Assembly (NCBI GenBank): GCA_010909165.1
Contig: MU008156.1
Coordinates: 124,001-188,000, forward strand
Length of the DNA stretch: 64,000 nt
Source: Anthoceros angustus
Lineage: Eukaryota; Streptophyta; Anthocerotopsida; Anthocerotales; Anthocerotaceae
Reading direction: 5' to 3'
Shown here: one piece after another, positions 44,178 through 56,394 of the stretch
How the letters are laid out: each line of letters opens with the position of its first letter
Position numbering within the stretch: position 1 is the stretch's first letter
Made by a program: the position numbers and the translations under genes
The notes under the pieces: generated by a model
Seen by the model: the letters and a program-made list of their open reading frames with translations, nothing else
What the model was told of the DNA's origin: nothing
Database searches by the model: none

Positions 44178-47100
44178 TTACCGCGGTAGCAGGGAGTTGA
44201 GGTTGGCTACCGAGTAAGCAAACACGGCCATTGTCGCCGCGCAATGCTGCAGTTGCTGAGGAGACAGCTTGTCGACGGTGTCCGCAGACGTGTGGTGGTA
44301 CCTGCGCATCCCACCGGCCAACCAAAACCAGCCACAGTAAGCTGGATCCGTACGTTCACAATGACCCTTGTACAGACACACATACATACATACGCAAACA
44401 CGCACCAGAAGTAGGCGTTGTCCTGGAAGTTGGGGTCGGCGTAGGGAGGGTTATCAAACCCTGCGCACGGGTTATTGGGCTGGTTTCCCACTCGCGGGTC
44501 TAGGACCATCAGACTGCTGCCAGGCACTCCTTGCTCCGTCTGCAACCCCGTCGCCGTCAGTACGAGTCACCACCATTCACCCTGCATGATACCCTGCCTG
44601 GCTACGTGTAAGTGACGAACCCCCAAGGGATGAAAGACACACACCAGGTAAAAGATGTCCTCCCCGATGTCGGTCCCCGAGACATTCCCGGATCCAATTC
44701 CAGACAGTAGCGTCTCTCCTATCTGGTTTGCACAACATCCAACCCGCGTCCCACTACCTAGTCAGAGAGGGACAGACATGATCTTCCGATACGACGAAAG
44801 GTAGATAGGCTCCCGGCCCCACTTACATCCTTCAATATACCACGTGCCGCTTTTGAGCCTTGGAACGACACACCGTAGGGGGTAAACGTGCCCCCGTCCG
44901 ACTCCAAAGACCAGCTAGTCCTGTTCAGTTCAGAAAAGGCGGCCAGGAAAGACGATGAAACAACCGCAAACGACACCGACCTCACCGGCGCAGGGTGGCT
45001 GGCTGAATAGGATAATGACATACAGATTCGCTTCGTGTTGGTGGTTGTGCGCATACTGGATTGCGCCTTTACTCCCGTTCTCCTCGTTCACGAACAGCAC
45101 TGCACGCAGAGTTCGCTTCGGCTTGAGGCCCAATGAGCGAATAACACGGAGCACCTGCAGCCACACATTCCACCATTTCACGACACAACCAACAAACAAC
45201 GCATGTGAGACCATACCGGCAGGTAAATGCTTGCTTGCGCTACGGTGAAAGAGGCAATGGGAGACCAACCTCCCAGGAAACAAAAGCCCCACCACCATCA
45301 TCCATGGCTCCATCGGCAATGTCCCAGCTGTCCATGTGACCACCGAACACCACCAGCTCGTTTGGTAAATCACTGCCTTCGATCTCCACGATCAGGTTCC
45401 TGAAACAAAAACAAGAGACCCTGCGTATCAGGCTAGCACAGGTGATAACACACTCCAGGTGCCTCATGCTACAATCAACCATGCCACTACCTGGACAGCT
45501 GATCAGGAAGGGTGCGAGCCTGCATCAGTGCAAGGAGACTGGCTTAGCCTCCACTAGAGCTGTGACGGATTTGAGGCCATGGAACTACTTTGTGCATCCT
45601 GTCTCATGTGCATCAAAGTGTGGCAGGCAACACACCTCCATATACAGTTCAACAATCACTTCCTGGCCTCGTGCTTGCATCCTCGCAAACATCTTCGAGT
45701 CTTCTAGAGTTATAGCTGCAGCAGGTATCTCTGCCTCTGACATCGCTCCTGTGTGGGGCGTCTGCAAATAACACAATCCATGGATCAGATACAAATTAGT
45801 GGAAACTCCCCTTCGCAGCACAACATGAAACCAATCTGCTACAACTTCATGTCCACCTGCAGTCCGAAAGGTGCAATTGAACGAACGAGTACAGCTACTG
45901 CACCATACTTCTGAGCCCTCTGTGCACCCTTCGAGCGATACACAACTGTCTCCCCATACCCTTTGAACTCGACATCAAAGAGGACAATTCGACCTACAAC
46001 ACATGACAGCAATCAGAAAATGGTCATCAGCATACACAATGCGAGTATGGGGAGCACAATTGTACACATACAGGCAGTGTGAAACACTACTCACCTTTCA
46101 CTTCCAAATTCCGTTGCTCCAGCTCCTCAAAAGATGATACCACAAGAACTTTGGCAATCAGTGACTTGCCATGGGGAGTGCCCACACTCCTACCAAGACC
46201 CACAATATTCATTTTCTTCTGTCTCGGTGAAAGCAGCGTAGCATACTCTTCGCCCCGCACCCAGCAGGGTACCTTGACAGATTCTTCTTGAACTTTTAGC
46301 CCATCCTTCTCCATTTCTCCCTGTGATTCCAATTTTACGCCCAGTCAGAAATCTGAGCTGGGACTTTCCAAAGAAACTTGACCAAGGCTGTCTTTGTCTA
46401 CACCATGACCGGTGCACCTACAACAAAAGCTCATGACGCAAAGAGCACAACCTTCACCCAATCCAGTGCTCTTTCAAGTGCACTTGAACCACTGAGCCGT
46501 GGTCCGAAGGTGTCCGTCATGTAAGCCAGCCTATCGTACACCAAGCTGCTCTTCCTCCAACCAGCCACCACAAACAATCAGCCTTCAAGGCTTCTGGCTT
46601 CTGATATTATGACTTCAAATACATCTCAACAGGCATGACACACAGCGTCTGCAATTAGCAGGCAAGAACCAGTTGCACTTTGACGTAAACCACCACTGGA
46701 GGCATGCATCTGGGATTGTTGGCCTTGTCACATATGCACAAGAAGGATAAAACGCATTTCACGATGTAATACACACGGCAAAAACAGGCACCGGCATTGC
46801 AGAATGCTACGTTGTTAACGCATCACCTGGTAGAAAATGCAGCTTTGATAATGGATTCGGCATCAACTTTGTCTTGAGAAGTGACCACGCTTTCACGAAA
46901 TCCGCGCCATCTCCAGCTCGGAAGCTCAATGTACGAGCTCCCAACACAGGTCTGCGTGCGACATTGCAGCAAGCGCAATGCACAGTTATGATCAAAATTC
47001 ATCGGAGGGCAATCAGCACAAAAACTTGTTCCGGTAGACACAACGCACAACATCTAATGCACCCTAAAAACATGACAATCACCAGACACTGGGACTTACG

Positions 47101-47370
47101 ATCCGAAATGTAACAGATACCAGCTGCAGTTTGAGCAACGAAGCTAACAGCCCTGCAGGACAAGCCATGCATTGCCACGCTAGGAAACACCGTTTTATGA
47201 CCATAACCCCACGCAACAAACTTTCCAAGTCAAAACCAGCAGGCGCAAAAGACCTAGCCAGCTGACCAGTCCATGCCTTCCAGATCCAAACCCCTGCCAC
47301 ACTCGGCCGCAACGCTCACCAGCGCAGAGAACACAGCCAGCAACAACAGCGCCGAGAAACCAGCTAGCAT
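44178..47370 (-). CDS. Carboxypeptidase Q-like M28 metallopeptidase
   Basis: A multi-exon minus-strand gene. From the start: a signal-peptide exon (ATG 47370, LAGFSALLLLAVFSALVS), an exon with DKVDAESIIKAAF (about 46860), an exon with LAYMTDTFGPRLSGSSALE (about 46480), then about 46100-46320, 45859-45993, 45633-45762, 45270-45402, 45040-45155, 44825-44940, 44640-44755, 44405-44540 and the last exon ending at TAA 44178. The two-zinc M28 core is complete: His and Asp in GGHMDSWD, the bridging Asp in AMDDGGG, Glu in VNEEN, Asp in ESDGGTF and His in YHHTSADT. The closest family is carboxypeptidase Q (plasma glutamate carboxypeptidase), a secreted or lysosomal/vacuolar enzyme cleaving short peptides. 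Exon limits at the 5' end (46860-47370) are uncertain. Confidence 0.88.
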
Positions 47371-48002
47371 TGCTGCCGCTTCCGAGTAGCAATTGGCAGT
47401 CGCCGAAGTGGCAAGGCACAACAAACTGCGGAGCAGACGAGAGAAGAAGGCCAGGAGAAATCGTGGCTCTGTGCGCAGTCCTATTTGCCGCAGTGTGTGC
47501 ACCAATGCTCAATGCCGCCTCCGTGACACTATTGTTCGAGCTCGCGGTTGGTGAGATCGCGTGCCTGCAAATCTACAAGGAAAAAGACGGCGGCCACCTC
47601 GCGGCTTGGGATCCGACAGCAACCACACACAGCAACTGTGGCGACAGGCACTCCGGAGGCACGAGTTTTGCTTCAGTGTGAACACACTTTACAAAGACCT
47701 CCGTCTTGTCCCCGCGTTCAGCGGCATCATCAGGCTCCAGGGAAACTCACTGTACATATACATATAGTATGTACATAACGCGCCAGTGAGGAGCACCATG
47801 TTAGGTCGGTAGTACACTTGTTACGCACAGAGAGTACATAGGTGGTACACAGACTTTAGAGTTAAGAACTACCTACAAACTTTAGAAAGCTAAAAAGCAA
47901 TGGGTCCTAGGGCCGCCGTTCCGTTCAAGCTCCACGCAGTGCCCCCAGCCGCCTTCACTCGTTCAGTGGAAGCGTCATATGGTCTTCTTACATGATTGAT
48001 AT
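47371..48002. other. CPQ promoter region and spacer
   Basis: Upstream of the minus-strand peptidase gene. A plus-strand ORF at 47370-47681 lies over its leader and is not supported as a gene. AT-rich TATACATATA sequence lies near 47755. Confidence 0.4.
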
Positions 48003-51000
48003 ATATACATTATTGGATCAACAACAACAACAACAACTTTATTTATGTCCACTAAGGATGGGAGAACCATCATGGGACAGAGATAGTACAGCGTAAAAGA
48101 GGTTTAAAAAACCGAGTACACTTACGTACGTCTGAACTAGAGAAGCAGTACCTGTATGAGGGAAGCAGAAAAGAAGGCAAAGACTACAAGGAGTCCAACA
48201 AGGACTGCCGAAGATCAAGAAGCTCAGAGAGACATAGTCCAGAGAGCCTAGGAATGTGGAAAGAGAAAAATCTGCGCAGCGAGAAGCCGGCACATTCAAA
48301 AAGAAGAGAGTAACGAGACCGAATATCGGCATAGGCAGGACAATAAAAGAGGAAGTGTGATTCAGATTCAGGATCCAAGGAGCAAAGCTTGCAGATCCTA
48401 TCGTCTTGGGGAGGGGTAGGCTTGAGCCAACGGTCGGTCTCAATCCGGAGGTGGTGGGAGCTAACACGAAATTGACCTATGAGTGTGCGGAGTTTGAAGG
48501 AAAGGGGGCGAGGTGGCAGGCGGGGTAGGAAATTTACAGGGAGGATTAACTCGGAGCTCGTCTTTGTAAAAGCGGAGTCTAGAAGTGAGAGGGGAAAAGG
48601 AAGAGGGGACCGGTGAGGCGGTATCTTAATTTAAGGGCCCCGAATGGAGTGGTTGGGGGATGTGAGAAAGGGGAGTTGGGAGGAGGAGAGGCCAAGCGAG
48701 TCGAAAAAGGTTCAAACTCGAATCTTCTAAGCCGGTTGGCGGCTTGAGAAAGCCAGAAAAGAAGCTTGTGGGTCAAGATTGAGCGAGGCGGAGGACCTAA
48801 AGGCAAGGAGGAGGTAAGGGGATCCAAAATGGGATTAGCAATATCAAGGAGGTGGAGGCGGTAAAGAAAGGATGAGAGGCGAAAAAGGCCATCAAGTTCG
48901 AGGAAAGGCTGCAAATTCGTAAAGGAGGATGGGTAATGGAGTTGAGCGCTTACAAGCAATGTGAGCGGAGAAAGGAAGATTGAACCCTTTCCACCTTCGC
49001 CCAAGAAGAAGGAAAGATCCGGCCCCAAATTTCAGCCATACAAGGCGGAGGGAATTACCATAGTGTTGAACATGCTCAAGATTGATATCCCAAGATTCAT
49101 CCTCAGATAAAGAACGCGCAAAGCATGATGAGCCCATCCCCTTGGTAGCGGAGGAGGCAGAGGAGGTCCAGTTAAATTTAGGACCGAAAATAGTGATACC
49201 AGATAAGTATAGGATCGAACCATCTCCACCTCCGACCATCATAATAAAATTTGCAATCACCCTTGTAATCCCGAGTGTTGAACCGCATAATCTTGGTCTT
49301 GCAGATTGACAAAGAGACCCTTGGTTTTACAAAAAGGGATAAAACATCCAGCTTGTTTGGTTCTCCGGAATGAGATAAAGAACAATATCATCCATATAGG
49401 AGGATAGGAATACTTTAAATAGCCGAGCACCGTGGTCGCCAGATCAAGAAGCCATTCCTCAAGCTCATCAATATACAACCCAAAGAGATTTGGGGACAAA
49501 GGGTCGCCTCGCGAACGCCAAGTTGGATAGGGATCCGTGGGAAGACAAACCACGGGAGTCTTGATTCGAGCAAAGACCCTTTGTAGAGAAGGGTAGCAGC
49601 ATGCCACAAATGAGGAGGCATCTTAAGAGATTGAAGTCTGTCAAACAACTTATCCCAAGGCACAGAGTTGAAAGCACGCTTAAAGTCAACAAAACAACAG
49701 TAGACGTGCTTCTTCAGATGTCGAGCCCCTTCAACAATAGCCCGGAGGGTAAAAGATGATCCAAAGTATTCCGACCGGGGCATCTGTTATGCAATCGATC
49801 ACATCTGTTATGTAAAACCAAAGCAGAAGTCAGGAGAAGAGGAGAGACCTTTCAAGAGCCTCGTGTTGAGCAATTTCCAAGATTGATATCCACGAAGATT
49901 CATCACATAAAGAACGGCGCAAAGCACGGTGAGCCCATCCCCTTGGTAGAGGAGGCGGAGGAGGTCCAGTTAAATTTAGGACCGAAAATAGTGATACCCG
50001 ATAAGTATAGGATCGAACCATCTCCACCTCCGACCATCATAATAAAATTTGCAATCACCCTTGTAATCCCGAGTGTTGAACCGCATAATCTTGGTCTTGC
50101 AGATTGACAAAGAGACCCTTGGTTTTACAAAAAGGGATAAAACATCCAGCTTGTTTGGTTCTCCGGAATGAGATAAAGAACAATATCATCCATATAGGAG
50201 GATAGGAATACTTTAAATAGCCGAGCACCGTGGTCGCCAGATCAAGAAGCCATTCCTCAAGCTCATCAATATACAACCCAAAGAGATTTGGGGACAAAGG
50301 GTCGCCTCGCGAACGCCAAGTTGGATAGGGATCCGTGGGAAGACAAACCACGGGAGTCTTGATTCGAGCAAAGACCCTTTGTAGAGAAGGGTAGCAGCAT
50401 GCCACAAATGAGGAGGCATCTTAAGAGATTGAAGTCTGTCAAACAACTTATCCCAAGGCACAGAGTTGAAAGCACGCTTAAAGTCAACAAAACAACAGTA
50501 GACGTGCTTCTTCAGATGTCGAGCCCCTTCAACAATAGCCCGGAGGGTAAAAGATGATCCAAAGTATTCCGACCGGGGCATCTGTTATGCAATCGATCAC
50601 ATCTGTTATGTAAAACCAAAGCAGAAGTCAGGAGAAGAGGAGAGACCTTTCAAGAGCCTCGTGTTGAGCAATTTCCAAGATTGATATCCACGAAGATTCA
50701 TCACATAAAGAACGGCGCAAAGCACGGTGAGCCCATCCCCTTGGTAGAGGAGGCGGAGGAGGTCCAGTTAAATTTAGGACCGAAAATAGTGATACCCGAT
50801 AAGTATAGGATCGAACCATCTCCACCTCCGACCATCATAATAAAATTTGCAATCACCCTTGTAATCCCGAGTGTTGAACCGCATAATCTTGGTCTTGCAG
50901 ATTGACAAAGAGACCCTTGGTTTTACAAAAAGGGATAAAACATCCGATTGCTTTTGCAGGCCCTCGGAATGAGATAAAGAACAATATCATCCATATAGGA

Positions 51001-51460
51001 GGATAGGAATACTTTCAAATAGCCGAGCACCGTGGTCGCGGATCGAGAAGAAGCCATTCCTCAAGCTCATCAATATACAACCCAAAGAGATTTGGGGACA
51101 AAGGGTCGCCTCATGAGCGCCAAGTTAGATAGGGATCCGTGGGAAGACAAACCACGGGAGTGATTCGAGCAAAGACCCTTTTGTAGAGAAGGGTAGCAGC
51201 ATGCCTCATTTAGGCATCTTAAGAGATTGAAGTCTGTCAAACAACTTATCCCAAGGCACAGAGTTGAAAGCACGCTTAAAGTCAACAAAACAACAGTAGA
51301 CGTGCTTCTTCAGATGTCGAGCCCCTTCAACAATAGCCCGGAGGGTAAAAAGATGATCCAAAGTATTCCGACCGGGGCATCTGTTATGCAATCGATCACA
51401 TCTGTTATGTAAAACTAAAGCAGAAGTCAGGAGAAGAGGAGAGACCTTTCAAGAGCCTCG
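48003..51460 (-). mobile_element. Non-LTR (LINE) retrotransposon relic with tandemly repeated RT segment
   Basis: Read on the minus strand from 51400: reverse transcriptase motifs VYCCFVDFKRAFNSVPWD, GDPLSPNLFGLYIDELE and a catalytic YMDD that lies in a shifted frame, then C-terminal sequence and a CCHC-like knuckle (CSLDPESESHFLFYCPAY near 48350). The 3' end near 48020 carries a (GTT)n tail, as LINEs often do. The reverse transcriptase part is present in three tandem copies with 798-bp spacing. It is the same family as the plus-strand relic at 18-22 kb. No endonuclease or ORF1 is seen, and the frames are broken, so it is inactive. Confidence 0.85.
49203..50943. repeat. Exact 798-bp tandem duplication
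   Basis: From about 49203 each base equals the base 798 further on, up to about 50145; that is, about 943 bases of self-match, making a 1.74-kb tract with two-plus identical units. A third, diverged unit continues to about 51450. The identity over nearly a kilobase contrasts with the decay of the surrounding element. Confidence 0.93.
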
Positions 51461-52306
51461 TGTTTGAGCTTGAGAAACGAGTCCTGTGTAGACGAGTGTT
51501 GTTCTCTTCAGCGTACGCAGCATAGAGCATCAGAGCAATCGGATGAGTCCCGGAAGACTGAATGCTTCCTGCAGATCAGAGGTAGGCGCAGGTGGCCCGA
51601 CAATGGCAGGCCTCTTAGATTCTGGAGAATTCAGGTAGGCGCTTGACGATTTTGCGTACCGCGTTCTTGGCAGTCCCTGAACTGAGCCAGCAGCTACTTC
51701 AGGCGGTTTGGCGGGCCGCAAATTTCACTTGCAATGCAGGCTCTGACACTCTGAGTTCTAGTGTCGAGAACGGCAGCTGATCTGGGAGCAGCAGGAATTA
51801 AAGTACCAATTGTGAGCAGGGAAGACACAGGGTGCAAGCGGCCGGCAGAGTCTTGAATTTCGAGCTGCTTTTCAGAGCTTTCCTCGGCATGGATGACTGC
51901 AAATGGAGGTTTGCAAACTTAAGCAGTCTTTATCTTTGTCAGGCGCCCTTGAGTATTGGATCTGAAAAGATCCGGCATTTCTCTGATCTGTTGCAGGGAG
52001 CAATCGGTTCACTTTTCTGCTTCTTCGGCTGCTGTGAGGCTTTTTATCTTGGAAACCTGAGGTGAGGGAGGATGCTCCAAACTGCTGCGGTGGTCTCCTT
52101 AAAATTCGAGCTTCTCTAAAGTGTGTGATGGTGCGGCTTTATTGTACATACAGGCACGGACTCCGACAGATTTCGCAAGAGCTTGTCAGGAGAATTTTCG
52201 TTTAAAGTCATGGCCGGCGACGATGAAGTTGTAATTCTTTGCCGTCCAGTTGGACAGGAGGGTGGCTCATTCAACTTTCAGGGCGGCGGTTTTGCGCTGC
52301 AACCTT
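51461..52306. other. ACR3 upstream region
   Basis: The sequence between the LINE relic and the first ACR3 exon. Short ORFs (for example 51832-52065) have no recognised domain. It probably contains the ACR3 promoter and leader. Confidence 0.4.
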
Positions 52307-53773
52307 ATGGCAAGCGGTTCAGCTGTGGCTGAGATGCCTGCGCTGCCTGACGAAGACGCTTCAGGGCTACACTGCTGCTGTAGCTCAGAGGTGAGCTCCA
52401 AAGTTGCAATCGCCCTGGTATAGATGTAGCTTGTCAGGTGTTCGTGTCCCGTCTTGTACTTTAGAAGGACTGTGTTAGCTAACTAGTCCGACTGATGCCT
52501 TGTTTAAAGCAGGCGTTTCATCAGCACACGCAGGTATCGATCGTACTACCAGGAGGAGGGGAGCTTCTGTGCGAGGCTGTAAAACAGCCTGCACATGAGA
52601 AGACCGTTGGTAAGCCTTCGCATCTTTGTTTCTCTTGCATTGTTTGTCGGTAACGTTGAGTGATGTCTTTGTGTCCCTAATAACCACAGAGGGAAGATTT
52701 GGGCTGACTTACCACAGTGCTGCACGCTGTTGGCAGCTGTGGGACTCTTCAGGAAGTTGTCTTTGCTAGATAGGTATCTGTTTATCTGGATACTACTAGA
52801 CATGGCATTGGCACTGCTCATGGGGCACTACGTGAAAGGGATCAAGAAGAGACTTCAAACTGTGCAGCTAGCATCTGTGTCTCTACCTATTGCCGTGGGT
52901 CTGTGGGTCATGATGTATCCGGTCCTGTGCAAAGTTCGGTACGAAGTTCTTTTCAAGATGGTGAAAGCTGGGGGCCTAGGTCGAAATCTGGTATTGAGCC
53001 TCATTTTGAATTGGGTTGTAGGCCCTGCACTTATGACAGGTCTTGCCTGGGCCACGCTCCTGGATCTTGAGCACTACAGGTCAGGAGTCATTCTAGTTGG
53101 CATTGCCAGATGCATTGCCATGGTTCTCATCTGGAATGACCTGGCCAAAGGAGATGGGCAGCTTTGCGCAATATTGGTGGCTATCAATTCTGTAATGCAG
53201 ATGGTACTGTACACTCCACTTTCGCTTTTTTACCTCAAAGTCATTTCCAGAGGCAAGGGTGTTGATGTCGGTACCTGGGAAATTGCACGAAACGTGCTGC
53301 TGTTCCTCGGCATACCATTGTTTGCTGGCATCATCACAAGGTACTCCCTTCGTTACAGCATTGGACGGAAGTGGTACGACACTAAGTTCATTCCTTTCGT
53401 CGCTCCCTGGGCTCTCATTGGTTTGCTATATACAGTTTTTGTGATGTTCTCCATTCAAGCGAATCAGATCATCAACAACATCGGCGATGTGGCAAGAGTA
53501 GCTGTCCCAATGCTACTCTACTTCACAATAGTTTTCTTCTCCACAGCAGCATCATGTCGGTATCTGGGAATCCCCTACCCAGAAGCTGTCACCCAGTCAT
53601 TTACGGCATCCAGCAACAATTTTGAGCTGGCCATAGCTGTAGCTGTGGGGAGCTTTGGTATAGACTCCCAAGAAGCATTAGCTGCAACAATTGGCCCTCT
53701 GATAGAAGTGCCCGTCTTATTGATTTTAGTGTATATGACATTGAAGCTGCAGAAGACTTTGTTCGTGCGGTAA
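52307..53773 (+). CDS. ACR3: ACR3 arsenite/H+ antiporter (BASS/ArsB-type efflux)
   Basis: The main open frame (about 52718-53773) encodes ten predicted membrane spans typical of ACR3, which exports arsenite from the cytosol or into the vacuole. It starts LLDRYLFIWILLDMALALLM and holds the conserved block GIARCIAMVLIWNDLAKGDG, whose Cys is the arsenite-binding residue in the family, and ends LIEVPVLLILVYMTLKL. Upstream exons encode a non-conserved N-terminal extension: 52307-52390 (ending HCCCSSE, donor GTGAGC) and one starting 52534. How the second exon joins the third is unclear: the strong donor at 52610 gives the wrong phase, whereas GTAAAA at 52579 joined to the acceptor before 52718 keeps the frame. 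The same leader exons exist in the pseudogene at 31-32 kb, which supports them. ACR3 is absent from flowering plants. Confidence 0.93.
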
Positions 53774-54350
53774 GCTTCACCCTTCTGTGTCTGAAGACTT
53801 TGTTCGTGCACTAAGCTTTATCCTCCTGTGTCTGAGTACACAGCGAGGTACGTAGATTGTGTTTGGGCTTCGGGTTCTCACCGTTCACTTCGCCACTGCT
53901 CGTCACATAGACGATCCTTAGAACCAAATTGCCAAATGAACGATCATTGGGACCAAAGGGTGCATTCTTCTAGGTAAATCCCAAAGAATTGGGAAATAAA
54001 TTCTGAACTTCGGAAGCTTTAAAACAGAAAGGAAGGTCTGGAGCTACAACGACAGGCAATCCTTGGGTCAGATCCTTTATTTTGACAGTGCGCTTAGATA
54101 TCTCTGCTTTGACCCATCTGATAAGCCCCCCAAACTCCGCATAGCAAAATTGTGTAGCGAGCACCACCTGGGAGTGTCCAGATCTCCACCAGCTCCGCCT
54201 AACTACGCCAAAACGTTAGTGAAGTGATCTACTGGCGAACGAGCATCTAGACAGTTGAGGTGCACCCCTTCAGGATGCAAGACGAAGAGTCCGGTGATGC
54301 CCTTGAACGCCGCACTTACAAACGGTTCTCCATCGGAGGCCAGCCCGGGT
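53774..54350. other. Spacer between ACR3 and the RNA-binding protein gene
   Basis: A short duplicated TTTGTTCGTGC(G/A) ... AAGCTT motif follows the ACR3 stop codon (53758-53820). The rest is unassigned 3' sequence of both converging genes. Confidence 0.4.
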
Positions 54351-55426
54351 TTACTGTCTCCAGTTTCCACCGAAGTTTCCCTGCTGGTCAGAAGAATTGT
54401 TGTCTGCGTCTTGGCCGGGAGACGAAGCATCGCCACCACCGTAAGCAGGAGTATCCGAGGCACCAAAAGGAGAGGGAGGAGCATCTGAGCCACTCAAAGG
54501 AGGAGGAGCATCTGAGCCACCAAAAGAGCCACCACCAGGAGCAGGCTCTTGGCCTCCGAATGAACCAGAAGAGTCGGGACCACCGAACCCGCCGGAATCT
54601 GAGTTATTGAAGCCACCACCACCGCCCCCTCCACTGCCACCAAATCCACCACCAAAGCCACCCCCACCAAAGCCACCCCCACCGAAACCACCCCCACCGA
54701 AACCACCACCAAAACCACCTCGCGGAGGCCCACCCACACCAGCCATTCTTTGAGTGGCATAATCAACACGAATTGTCCTACCAGCCAGTTCCTGCACATA
54801 AACGACCAAAGTCAAAACCCTGGCCGCCAGCCGACACCCGAACTCAAATAGTCGCCAAGAAGGCAAACAAGGAACGCAAGGTAGCCGCAGGGAAGGACTA
54901 TCACACACCCGGCCGTCCATGCCCTGAAGAGCCGTTTGGGCCTCGTTCTCAGTGGTGAAGCTAACAAACCCGAAACCTCTCGATCTCCCGGTATCACGGT
55001 CCACAATGATCTTCACTGCAAAAGCCAATCCGACAATGTAAGCAAAACAAATCCACCACCGCAAGCCACAACCCCGGCTCACAACGAGGCCAGCCACTTC
55101 CCCCACCTTCCGTGACATCACCGAAGGAGGAAAACGCGTCCCTCAATGTCTTCTCGTCCGTGCCCCAAGAAAGGCCTACAATGAACAAAACCAACGCCAC
55201 TCAATCAGACAATCGCTCAATCCAAAACCAGACCCCGGTATTTCACGCCACAATCAGACGACAATACAGCAGACTCACCTCCAACAAAGAGCTTGGAGGA
55301 CGACATGTCCCTGGCCGCCACCATCATAGCCGGGATAGCCGCAGCTGCGGCTCCACCAGCAGCTGAAATTCTCGATCTAGCCGCCGACTGCCGCACTGCG
55401 GCTCCAATTTTGGCTAGGAAAGCCAT
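54351..55426 (-). CDS. Organelle-targeted glycine-rich RNA-binding protein
   Basis: Four exons on the minus strand (55279-55426, 55107-55175, 54909-55015, 54351-54791) join to 254 codons plus stop. The first about 38 residues (MAFLAKIGAAVRQSAARS ...) are Ala/Arg/Ser-rich without acids, a mitochondrial-type presequence. One RRM follows (RNP2 KLFVGG, RNP1 RGFGFVSF), spread across exons 1-4. The rest is Gly/Phe-rich (FGGGFGGGG type), ending in a Ser/Asp/Gln-rich tail. Plant proteins of this build (GR-RBP/ORRM) bind organellar transcripts and take part in C-to-U editing or cold response; which applies here is unknown. A telo-box lies about 210 bp upstream. Confidence 0.93.
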
Positions 55427-55632
55427 GTCTACTCTACCGCGTAGCACTCCCTTGGCCTGCAATCAGCTCAACGTCTCAGGCTGCAAATAATGCGCCCGCC
55501 ACGACAAGCACGCCAGCCGTTTGAGCGCAGAACGGAGGCGGGAAGGCCAGACTGCGGCCACAGCGAGCTGAGAAAAGGAGTAGCCGCTGCCAGCTTCGGC
55601 TTCGAGCAAAGTCACTGAGAGCGAACAGACAC

Positions 55633-55646
55633 ATTTTTTAGGGTTT
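55633..55646 (-). promoter_or_regulatory. Telo-box upstream of the glycine-rich RNA-binding protein gene
   Basis: The minus strand reads AAAACCCTAAAAAA here, which contains the plant telo-box AAACCCTAA core. It lies about 210 bp before the ATG, where a transcription start or leader is expected. Telo-boxes are known from promoters of translation and RNA-binding protein genes; function here is inferred. Confidence 0.55.
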
Positions 55647-56070
55647 TGATTCCTTCTCGCGCAGTGAACAGCTCTTAGGGCTGCGCTCATTTCCTGTACA
55701 CATTCGGGTTTAGGTTAGGCAAGCACCATTCGAAACCGACGTAACCTGCAACGAACACGTTCTCATCACTTGCACTGCACTCTGTAGACCATGTTTTCAA
55801 TTTACTTCAACGGCGATGTCCTTGAGCAAAGCTTGCACACTAAGCTGGAATGAATTCCGCTACTGTCTATTCCTGCATCTTCCAGGATCTTCACCAACAC
55901 ACGATCTTCAAGTTTCTTCCGCCCTCCGAGATGGCGGCTGGGTCATTTGGAAGGACGGCGATTCAGAGTTGTGGCTCGTCAGAACGGAATAGGCATTGCG
56001 ACGGTCCATGATCGATCTCAGCTCTGACAAGCGTACACCAGTCGTTTCCTCGACTGGAGTGGAAGCCTGC
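55647..56070. other. Spacer between RNA-binding protein and PET100-like genes
   Basis: No gene was recognised. The region likely holds the promoter of the RNA-binding protein gene and the 3' UTR of the PET100-like gene. Confidence 0.4.
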
Positions 56071-56394
56071 TCACGTCTGACCCCCTGCCCCTGCTGACTC
56101 TTTCCTTTTGCGCACCATTTCCCTGATCTCTTCCGGAGGAGGAGGCCTTGGTCCCTCCGGCGGATAGACCACGTACGGCCGCTGCATGCGCATGCCAGGG
56201 TTAGTCCAACACTTGCCGCAACCAGCTGCTTCTGAGCTTGTAAAAGACCAAGACCTTCTGCAGTGCAGGGATGTGTAGCTTACTCGTCTGATCAGCTTCT
56301 CAAGATTCTCTGGATTGGCCACCACTATCATCATGGTCACTGGGATGGCAACGTACAGCCCGAATTTGAACACCTCCAAAAAGCCTCTGGCCAT
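56071..56394 (-). CDS. PET100-like small mitochondrial protein
   Basis: Two exons of 111 bp each (56284-56394 and 56071-56181), with donor GTAAGC and acceptor GCATGCAG, give 73 codons plus stop. The protein has one N-terminal membrane span (FGLYVAIPVTMMIVVANP), then RPYVVYPPEGPRPPPPEE and a basic tail. This layout, with the PxxMM at the membrane and the VYPPE(A/G)PRPP motif, fits the plant members of the PET100 family, inner-membrane factors in cytochrome c oxidase assembly. The unspliced frame would add unrelated residues; splicing restores the family sequence. The assignment is moderate because the protein is short. Confidence 0.75.
   Translation of the reverse strand: MARGFLEVFKFGLYVAIPVTMMIVVANPENLEKLIRRVSYTSLHCRRSWSFTSSEAAGCGKCWTNPGMRMQRPYVVYPPEGPRPPPPEEIREMVRKRKESAGAGGQT

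Noticed and set aside
54494-54799. Alternative minus-strand ORF rich in Val/Gly within the RNA-binding protein gene
   Set aside because: It is a shifted frame over the Gly-rich repeats; the RRM-continuous frame is the real one.
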